From positions 310,001-374,000 of the forward strand of contig NC_133899.1 in NCBI RefSeq assembly GCF_964199755.1: DNA of 64,000 nucleotides. The letters run 5' to 3'. This stretch comes from Larus michahellis. Lineage: Eukaryota; Chordata; Aves; Charadriiformes; Laridae. Positions 55,000 to 64,000 of the stretch are shown piece after piece (positions within the stretch are counted from its first letter, which is position 1; each line of letters starts with the position of its first letter). The notes under the pieces are model-generated. The model was not told the DNA's origin. It did no database searches and saw nothing but the letters and a program-made list of their open reading frames with translations. The translations under genes and the position numbers were made by a program.

Positions 55000-57900
55000 A
55001 GCAGAAGCCTCCATGTCCCAGTCCCTCTCTGTGATGAGCTCCAGGATGTCTAGTGAACAGTTTGCTGTTGTGTCAGCTGGCCAACTTCAGTGCGAAAGCC
55101 TGTGCTTTGTTCTCGTGGGGAGCCCTCGAGCTCGGTTGACGGCACTTGGACGTCTGCATGTCAGGGAGCACCTCTGCCCTCGGTGCAAGTGGTGGTGCAG
55201 GACCAGAGAACCTGTGCCCAGGTGTGGCTTGCAGAGTGCTGGGGCTCTCTGGGGCATTAGGGGCTGCCCAGCAACCTCCTATGGGGGCTCGGCCAGGCCA
55301 GAGGAGTCTCAGAGAAGCAGGAGAGACAATGCTGACCTGCTGCTGCTCCCCAGAGGGAATGTGGGGGTCCCAGAGGCACCTCGGTTTGACACGGGCAATG
55401 GATCTGTGAGGTGTGCACTCACCTGCACTGAATGAGGGGTGTCTCAGCCAGCTCACGTCTGAGTTCTGTCCTCTGGAGCAGGCCAGAGAGCAAGGCACGG
55501 TGCTTAAGAAATAGTGAGGAGGGATGGAGTGTAAAGAGACACCAGCAGAGAAGCTGCAGTAGCTCCCCGGCTGTTTGCCGCAACAGCTCTGTTTGCACAT
55601 ACGCCATTATCAGTTATAGCAGGTAACATATGGGCACTTTCCTAGGAAGCATTTGACCTTTAATCTTTGGTGAGATTTTTTTTTCTTTATTTTCTTTTAA
55701 GACTATATAAACCAGTTTACAGCCATCTCTAATCATATCCAACTTTTGCTGTCCCAGAATTGCAAGTGCTTCCCATGGGGGGTGTGGGAGAGGCACCCAT
55801 CCAAGCACTGCCTTCCGACATGGCGCCAATCACAGCCCAGGTTCCCCCAGCCCTGCAGCGGTTGCTCTGGCCGTCGGAGCAGCTCTTCCTCCATCGCTGC
55901 TGGTGATGCTCCCCTCCGGGCTCTACAGGTACTAGAGACCACTGTCAGCCCTTTCCCCCCTCTCCTGTACCTCTCCACACCAGCAATGGCTCTTCTCAGG
56001 GCTACGTGGTCAGACAAGGGAGCAGGGCAGGGCCTGCTCAATTGTCCCGGCCAGTGCGGGTCTTACTACACTGCTCCCACCATGGAAATACGAAATAAGT
56101 GTAGGGCTTAGAAAGAGGTGACCTGGGACCTGTCCTGAAGAGCACTCAGCCATGTCACACACGGCACGTGAGGCTAGTAGCAGGGAGATGGAGTGCTGGA
56201 AGACACGGGCAGAGCTGTACAGCCACGCACTGGTGTGGGCCACCTGCACGCACCTGGATTGCTCAGTTGGGAGTTTCAAGGTAACGGCAGAGCTTTGCTC
56301 GCTATCAGCAGGATGAGCGTTGGCTCAGCCATGACTCCAGGTGTATTTATCGTCACGCTCCTTGCTCTGGGTCTGCCCTCCAGCCCCACTGAGCTCACAA
56401 AGCTCTCCAGCCAACTCGAAGAAGAGGTACACAGTATGGGCAAGCGGCGACCACTCCGGCTCCTGGGCCAGTTGCTCCTGTAGACTGTTACACCAAGTCC
56501 TGCTCCCACAGCATTTGCTGCTTTAAGCTTTAGTCTGCTTCTAACACTAGCAACTATTTGGTAGTTTTCCAGCAGGCTGCGGGTTTACCAGATACGTGCA
56601 AGAATGCTACTCCTCTTTTGGTCAACTGGAGCGCTGGATTTGGCCACAGCAACTGGTGTCTGTCAGGAGCTGGTATAAGAACCTACAATAAGCTGCAGAG
56701 AGCAAGACGGATCAACAGTGGCTTCCTGGTGGGTGCAAGACTGCACTGTTATTTCTGCCGCACGCAGTGCTGGGCTCTCCGTCACATTTCTCGTCTTCAT
56801 GTGGAATTTGGATGGGCAGCTGCCATTCCCGCAAGACAACTTCAAATGAATGAAATGAATGACTGTTTTTCCTATTACATGACATGATTCAAAATACCCT
56901 GGTGCAGATGCCCCAGCCAGATTCCAAGAATCAATCACTAAATTGCACCGTCTCCTTCTGGAGCAAGCTACCAGTGGAGAAACTGAAAACAGTTGTTTTG
57001 TAGCTATACTGAAACTTCACAGTTGATTTTAAGCCTCTTAGACAGTGTAATACTGAATGCAAGTTCCTGCTGAGGGCTATCGACTTCAGTATGTGCCAAG
57101 CTGCAGGGAACACCCCGTGCCATGCCTGCATGTGACAGAGCGCTTCCCTGCACCAGCAGCGTGACTCAGATCAGAGACCAGCTTCCTGGGATTTCCCATC
57201 AGCATCCTTTAAGACTGCCATCCAGCAGAAGGGATCTGTGCAGCCACAAGGTGAAATGCACCAGGAAACAGCATCATCTTCAAAACACACAAAGGGATTA
57301 GCACAGTCCGCAAACAGCAACATGCTGCCCTCTGTTCGGGGGTGGAGACATGCTGCCTGCTGGGGCCTTGGGGATGGAGGAGGCTAGCCGTCAGATGTCG
57401 CTTTCTCAGGTCAGGTGTGCTTGTGAGTGCACAATGTGTCAAAGTAATTGCACATTCTTGCGGCGTAAATCCTAATCTGACTTCTCTCAGAGCATCTGCT
57501 CTCACGCTGACATGGTGCCAGGGAATGGTGGAATGCAAAGATGTAACATAAATATTTGCAATTAAGAGCAGTGGTGGTTTAGTGCCGTAGGACCACACCA
57601 AGGCCACAGACTATTCACAGCCCTCGTATGTTAGAGCAGCCGGCAGCATTCGGTGCGGCAGCCGTGCTTTGGCAGCACTGGTGACCGATGTCCTGTGCAT
57701 GAAGTGTCAGAGTAAGACGCCTAATTGCTAGTTGTGTGATCCAGATTGTGCTTCTGCACAATATGTAGGTGTGCCCTGTGCTTCTCACACCTACCTCCTG
57801 GTGTGTTAGAGTCCCCTACAAGCTCCCAGTATATGGAACTGATGGACACGTTGTAGGTCTTCTGCCAAGCCCTTTCCTACAGCTCTCCCAACTACCAACA

Positions 57901-58550
57901 CAAGGAAGACAAGTCAGAGAATCCAAGCTGACTTCCCTCGGCACCGTGTAGAAGAGTTGATCAGTGGGCGATACAGGCAGGCCACCGGCGCAGCTCCCGG
58001 AGTGAGCTGCTCAGTGCTGTTCCTGTTGTCACTTCAAGCAGTGCCTCTGCTTTGTCACACACTTCTGTTCTGCTGTACGCAGCTCTCTGCAGCGATCTAG
58101 CAGTCACAAACCTCCCATCTTTTTGTCATGCAGTGATTCTCCTCCACCATTACTTTTGTATACCTTCCACTGCAAAAAAGAAGAGGCCAATACTGGGCTG
58201 CAATGAATGTTCAGCCAGCATTTCCCTTTCCTCTGTCTGTCAGATCATCCTGTTTAGTGGCTGAGCATGGTAATCAGCCAAATATAATATTAGAAGCATG
58301 GTTTTAACAAGGGTAGCTCTGCCCAGCCCTTTTCCACATTGTAACCAAGAATGCGGTGAGTGAAAGGGGCCCCAGCTCTAGTTTGGAAATGCTCCCCTGT
58401 TTCTGGAGTTTGTTAGTACAATATCAAAATTATGGACTACAACACTTTCCATTCCTTTCTTTCATTCTGAATTAAAGGCCATCTACTGAAGACTCTCACT
58501 TCAAAAAACAGCCAGGCACTTTCTAATATCAAGCAAAATGCCTGAAGAAT
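55000..58550. other. Intergenic, nothing recognised
   Basis: Mixed unique sequence without recognisable exons, RNA genes or clear repeats. Open frames are short and lack domains. Confidence 0.4.
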
Positions 58551-58589
58551 AAATTGCTCCAATCAGAAATAAAGCATTTTAGTTCTGCC

Positions 58590-58770
58590 ACAAGCAGAGA
58601 GCTGTGTTTATAAGTCTCTCCAAAGGCAACTCCATCTTTCTTGCTTTCCTCTCATTTTCTTTTGATGCACAAAGCCTGCATGCTGCAGTGCTGTGATTGG
58701 ATTCAGCTTTGGAGCAGTGTAATTGTAAATATTCATTGGAATCCAAGCTAGTTTTCCCAAGTCTCTCTTA
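58590..58770. promoter_or_regulatory. Candidate conserved non-coding element
   Basis: Unique sequence with TGATTGGATT, GTGTAATTGTAAATATTCAT and CATTGGAATCC, that is CCAAT/PBX, homeodomain and TEAD-like words in one 80-base cluster, without a reading frame. Call from motif clustering only. Confidence 0.3.
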
Positions 58771-60789
58771 AAGGCTCTGCAGCTATACAAACAGCCGTGG
58801 CTCTGCATTAGCCTCACAGCCTGGAGGCTGCCCATTTCTCCACAGCCCCAAAGACTGCTCCTTCAGAGGCTGCATGGAGAGAAATCAACCTTGCAGACCA
58901 TTTTAGTCAATGCTGTATTATTTTCTTTATTCCCTCTTTAATGTCTGTGTTGTAGAACTGGCTCTCAGACCCAGGTACCCGGTGGGGCTCCTCGCCAGTG
59001 CCTACACAAATAACACAGCTCACCTTCACTCGCCGCTCCCACTGGCTCTCATGGCTGTGTGTTTCCAGCCCTGTCTATCTACTGACGGTGCTGGGATGTC
59101 TGCGTGAGCTGCTCTGTGTCCTGGTATACGGTATATGCCTGTGCACATCCCACCCTCCCACCGAGGACACATAATCGAAGTGGGTGCTGCTTAGTATTAA
59201 CACGGCTGCTACTTGGCAGACGGCCGTGAGGCTCCGTAGGTAGGCGACCCACATCGTGCCAGGAGCTGCACCCCCGTTGGTTGCTGAGAAGAAAGCAGAT
59301 AGATCAACCACTGACATCCAGGCAATTCTACCTCTCCAGCTACTGAAGTGCCATGACTGCACTCAGACAGTAGGAGGTAGGCAAAGGGCAGTAGACTCCT
59401 ACAGCCATCAAGGAGCAGAGGCGAGACCTTTCCATCAGCCAGACCCTGACCTCCATGTTGCCTGGGCCAGCCACTGCACAGCAAGACTGCATGGCATCAA
59501 GCCGACCTTACTCGCCAGGTGGTCTCTGACTGATAGCCATGTCCTTTGCAAAGCAGCACGTGTAAGAAACTGCACGTAGTTATTCTACTGAGAATGGAAA
59601 TTGAATCCAAAAGTTCTGATAGCAAATCTACGTTCCCATCTCTGCTTCATCTACTCTTATGTTTACCACCAAGGGCGGAACTGCAGCGCTCAGGCCAAAG
59701 CCTGAGGCACAGCAGCACATGTCATACAGATGGTGGTGTCAGAGCCTTCATCACCCACTGACATCCTCCAGGCTCTGCTTGCTCTTTTCAGCAAATGTTA
59801 AAGCACGTAATCTGGCTACTGGGTAACCTGTGACCAGATAAGTAGGTAGTAAAAGGGGCAAAATCCAGCTTTCTTTCCACATGCCAGTTCCTGGGTGCAG
59901 CTCAGCAAACAAGGCACCTACCAGTTCCAGCCGAAGCAGTGCAGCTTGCTGGGTGCATCACTAAAGGGAGCAGCTCAGAGGCTGTCAGCTGGACGGTCTG
60001 TCCCTTGCTGCAGCACTGTTGCCTGACCCTTGTCTGCTTCAGCCGGGGCCCTGGCACTAGCTCTCAGCCACTTGCACTGAGGCCTCTGCTCCCCCCATGG
60101 AGCACGCCTTTACCCAGGAGCACCTGGAACAGGTGAAGGCTCACCAAGTCATCAGCCCAGTATGTAAGTGCTAAGGTTCCAGTATGAGATTAGGCCGGTC
60201 CACTCACTTGTCCTTCCAGAGGGTTGGAAGGAGAGTCTCTGTGCATACAGAGACCTCCAGCCCACAGCACTCGGAAAAGAGAAGACTGTTCCCCGCGAAG
60301 AGAGTTGAAGGAACGTCACTAATGAGAAAGACACACAAGGATGAATTTACATGAGAAAAATTTAGTGTGTACCCCCCCAGAAAACCTCTCCTGGGAACAC
60401 ATGTGCGGGAGCATAACAGCGAGGTGGAAGAATGCTCCCACAAACCAGCACTGCTACCCAGCACAGGAACACAGCCAGCACTGCTGAGACGTGACACCAC
60501 CTGAAGCTGGGACTAAGCGTTGTGGAGATCAGGTGAGCCACGGTAGGATATGAGCACACATCCAAGACTCAAGTGCAGTCACTTTGCTAGAAAGGAGAAT
60601 CATCCTGGGAAATGGTATGTCGATATCACATGAACATTAAAGGAGACTACGGTGGGGCTCTGAAGAAGGCAGAGCTGGGTTTCAAGGTATGAGCCAGGAT
60701 AGATTTAGGAAATGAGCAAGGCTGGCATGAACCTCAAAAGGCTGACAGCCCATCTTCCAGTTCTAAGACAGGGGACCCTACAAGTGCCC

Positions 60790-61090
60790 TTTCTTTTTTC
60801 TATCTGTCCTTAAAGGTCTCCTGCGATGCAGAATCCTCAGGCCCCTGGCAGTCTGTTCATGTGCTTTGTTCTCCTCCCCATTAGAAAACTGTTCTAACCT
60901 GAATCTTTCTTGATGCAGGCTATGCCCATTAGTTCTTGTGCGTGCCTTCATGGACATGGAGAACAGATGGCTTTGTTCCTCTTTCCAGGAGTTTCTTACA
61001 TGCAGCTGGTGTTATGATTTTCCTCAGTCATGCAGGAGAAAAAAACACAAAATAGCCAGATCAGAAAAAAAACAAAAGAAAACCTGTCTG
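60790..61090 (-). repeat. Old CR1 fragment
   Basis: 'attagaaaactgttctaacc', then 'gcccattagttcttgtgcg' and 'catggacatggagaacagat' match the complement of an old amniote CR1 3' region ('cattacttcttgtcct...ggacatggagaacaa'). Confidence 0.65.
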
Positions 61091-62179
61091 GTGCAACTCA
61101 CTGCCACACAAAGAGACAGCAGCTATGAGTGCCCTGTGAGAACAGGTAAAGTAGTGAGGCCTTTATAAAGGTAACTGCTCTCAGAGTCAAAACAGCTTTG
61201 CGGAGAGAAACGCCCTGCTCCAGTAGATCTAGATGTCCTTGTGGTAGCCACCTAATTGTCCTCTTTATATCCTTTCCCACCACAGAGACAGGCAGCAGAA
61301 GGCTAGCTGCCTTCAGATGTGGTGAAGGAGACAGCCCTGGAGAAAGTCCAGCCTCCAGCTGAAGGGAACAAACATGGAAGACTGGCCCTGCATCAGCGCC
61401 CGTGTGGTCACGAGCAGGGGCTGGATGGTGAGACGTGCCCAGTGGCTGAGTGGCAGAGGGAGCCAGTCCCTGGGGTCACTGTGGAAATCCACCCTCTCCC
61501 CTCCCAGACGCAACACATTGCTTTTCTCCCACCTGCAGCGTAACACCATGACCCCTGTGGTATGCCAGGGCAGGGAGCGTGCCAGTGGACTCTCCAGCCT
61601 TTGCAAGTCTCCAGGACCTGACACCCAGCCTGGAGCACCCGCGGGGTCCCTGGCATAAGAACATCCCAGTCCTTTTGCTGCACAGCACCGGTGCAGAGAA
61701 GCCTTCCTGGCATGAGTGGGAAGCACGGTCCTTCCCTTCCAGCTCCATTTTCTGAAGCAGCAAGAGCGGTGTTCTTCGGAGCTCCTGCTATGATGATTTA
61801 TCCAGGTCACGGTGAGGACAGCTGGCTAACTGAGGTTAACAGCTTTCTCGGTTTCATTTCAAAAAGACATTAGCATGGGGGCTGTATTAAACAACGATAT
61901 GCCAAATCCTGATTCATTCACCAGGAGAGCTCATGATCAGGTGGGGGACTCAGCTGACAGGCAGGGCTGTGCTGCTAGCCTTTCCTTAAAGGGCAGGACC
62001 ATAACTCATGCTCCCAGTGCTAAATTACACCTGACACTCCTTGCAGGGGGCTTCTGGTACGTGCAGCCTGCTACAGGCACCCTGGGACTGTCAGCCACGG
62101 GAGCCCGAAGCCCCCAAACTGGAAATCTATCAGTAATCGTGTCTGGCTCAAAAAAAAACCAAAACAAAAAAAAGATTGG

Positions 62180-62475
62180 GCCCTTCTGACTGGAAGAAGG
62201 ATGATGGAAAGGAAACACGACAGAGGTCTATAAAATCAGAATTGTCACAGGGAAGGTGGCTAAAGAATGACTGATCATGGCCTCTTCCAATAAAACTACG
62301 GAAATTGTCAGGGGACAGGTTCAAAATAAGCAAAAGGAGGTGGCTCTGCATCTTACGCAGGGTTAAGCGGTGGAACTTGCTGCTCCAAGACATTGGGGAA
62401 GCTGCATAATATCTGAGTTACAAAAGAAGTTTGACAAATTATGGATGAAAATTCCTCAAGGGCTGTTAAACAAAG
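62180..62475 (+). repeat. Old CR1 fragment
   Basis: 'gaggtctataaaatcagaat', then 'ggtggaacttgctgctccaa' and 'tttgacaaattatggatgaa' match the sense strand of an old CR1 3' region. Confidence 0.65.
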
Positions 62476-62994
62476 ACTCCCGCTTGGGCTCAGGAAGCCC
62501 CTTCATCACAGAAGGTGGGCGAGCACCCGGGGGCAATATCACAAGCTTCCCCTGTTTTTCCCAGCGTAACAGGACTTGATGTTCAGTACTTTAATTGGGA
62601 GTTTTGTAAGAGAAAGTTTAGAGCTGGGATGTTTTATCTGCCACTTTCACATCAAAACCAAGCAGCTAGGCTCGGCTGAACTTGGTATCAATGGATGGAG
62701 GCATGAAGTGGGATGGGATGGGAAGGGACTAAGACAGAGTAACTGCAAGAAGAATTAGAAGTGTGATTCCCACTCTGACACGCTGTCCTTGCACAAATCA
62801 ATACACGGTGACCTGTATACATACGCAGAAGAAAACGCAGGCGCGCGCTGACACACTCGCAGATTTATTTGTCCTCCGCCACTCATGCACACAGACAAAG
62901 GCACACAAACTTCCCACACCCAGCCTTCACTAGTGGGCAATCGGAAAACAGGCTCGCAACATGCAGTTCAGCCCACACGCTGCGCTGTCTCACA

Positions 62995-63009
62995 CCCCCC
63001 CCCCCCCCA
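62995..63009. repeat. Poly-C tract
   Basis: An uninterrupted run of about 15 C, followed by AAAGGGGG. Prone to slippage and sequencing error. Confidence 0.85.
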
Positions 63010-63076
63010 AAGGGGGACTCGGCAGCAAACAGAACAATATCTTGTTATTTTCCTTCAAATGCAATGAACGTAATAA

Positions 63077-63138
63077 TTGCATCATATTCATATATGATGC
63101 AATATATGTTGTTCATATATATCATATTCATATGAACA
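63077..63138. repeat. Two consecutive AT-rich inverted repeats
   Basis: Perfect 11-base arms TTGCATCATAT (63077-63087) and ATATGATGCAA (63092-63102) with a 4-base loop. They are followed by 9-base arms TGTTCATAT (63110-63118) and ATATGAACA (63130-63138) with an 11-base loop. Confidence 0.9.
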
Positions 63139-63837
63139 TACTCATTATCACCAAATTAAGTGAAACAAAATGTTTCCACTTTGAATAATAAGGGGACACC
63201 CCCCCATCCCACCCCCCCAGTTTTAAAAAGCTGCCCTCTGAGCTGCTGCTCAGACAAACCGGCTGTGCAGAGCTCATTCCTGCTACCCGGCATGCTGGTA
63301 CCCCATAGTCCAACGTCAAGAGTGCCTGGTTTAGTCTTCCAGAACACTGAGAATATTTAACTATCGAGTTGTTAAAATAAACATAATTTTTCTGTCTTAT
63401 GGGGTGCTGAAAGAGATTAGCAGTGGGTGCCATGGAGGACAGACTCAGGTTAAGCAAGTAACCCTGCAGTGTGCGGCGGCAGCAGCTGCACAGATTCTCA
63501 GGATCAGCTCCCCACCTCTGTTTGCCATATGGACCTGCATGACAGCTTGTGGTCGATATCCGCTCACGGCTACAGGTGCCCGAGTGGACAGGCGGCAGAC
63601 AACCCTGTGGCTGAGGAGACGGGGGAGCGGCACGCTCTCCCAAGCCAGATTCACATGCAGAAGGAATACGCTGTCTGAGCAAACCGTCTGACTCCTGGCA
63701 GCTTCTGAAACAGGGGGATCAGAAGAGAGGAGCTGTAGCGGGGCAGGGGCAAACAGACCCAGCACAGGGAGGACTGGCACAAGCGCTGCCCAGCAGGCCT
63801 CCTGTCAGGTCCACAGGGCGATGAGGGTACTCCCACC

Positions 63838-63977
63838 CTAATCGTCTGCATGTCCTGGAGCAAACTGAGGATTTCATCCATGGCAGCGTAGCTGAACAGA
63901 CCTGAACAAGGCTCGTCTCCTGGCTCACTACACGTCACTGTTACCACCAGCTCGGACAGCATTGTCCCAGGAGGCAT
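63838..63977 (-). CDS. Possible coding exon, product unknown
   Basis: On minus, an open frame starts at an ATG at 63958 or 63943. It reads LSELVVTVTCSEPGDEPCSG then LFSYAAMDEILSLLQDMQTI, and reaches a weak GTGGGA donor near 63837. Amino-acid composition is protein-like and not repeat-derived. I recognise no family, and the frame could be chance. Confidence 0.15.
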
Positions 63978-64000
63978 CGTCTCAGCCGGCCACCCTGTTC

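Overview
The window looks like an avian nuclear chromosome segment. Introns are short, genes are tightly packed with GC-rich promoters, and CR1 retroposon fragments occur throughout, including two well-preserved 3' ends with the bird-type tail. The gene order ZNF821 / IST1 / DHODH / HP / DHX38 / PMFBP1 matches human 16q22, a block that lies on chicken chromosome 11 as I recall. No prokaryotic or viral genes were seen.

Layout. 1-4.6 kb: 5' end of ZNF821 on the minus strand, a BamHI-rich minisatellite, and a CpG-rich divergent promoter shared with IST1. 4.5-14.4 kb: IST1 on plus, ten exons, ending in a clear poly(A) signal. 14.8-19.0 kb: DHODH on plus, nine exons, starting only 0.4 kb after the IST1 poly(A) signal. 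21.4-23.4 kb: a complete five-exon haptoglobin gene. It sits between two nearly identical direct repeats (20.27-20.73 and 23.60-23.97 kb). 24.2-34.6 kb: DHX38, 26 coding exons. 36.0-40.1 kb: a coiled-coil gene on minus whose exon phases all agree; position and character point to PMFBP1. 40.1-64 kb: non-coding. It holds candidate conserved enhancer blocks (40.9-44.0 and 58.6 kb), a palindromic RFX-type X-box, old CR1 and CORE-SINE copies, a roughly 2.2 kb minisatellite whose strand composition flips purine/pyrimidine/purine, an orphan CpG island (50.7-51.5 kb), and an AT-rich double inverted repeat.

The genes do not form one pathway; they are a conserved syntenic set. IST1 regulates ESCRT-III. 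DHODH is the mitochondrial step of pyrimidine synthesis. HP is a plasma haemoglobin scavenger. DHX38 is the spliceosomal helicase PRP16. PMFBP1 is a sperm head-tail coupling protein. The most interesting locus is haptoglobin, which is reported missing from chicken. Here its reading frame is intact but its sequence differs from the mammalian protein in two functional places: a complete four-cysteine sushi domain and a shortened CD163-binding loop. The repeats flanking it are placed so that recombination between them would remove the whole gene.

Exon boundaries were read by eye from GT/AG sites, reading-frame continuity and remembered mammalian protein sequences. No alignment or database search was run.
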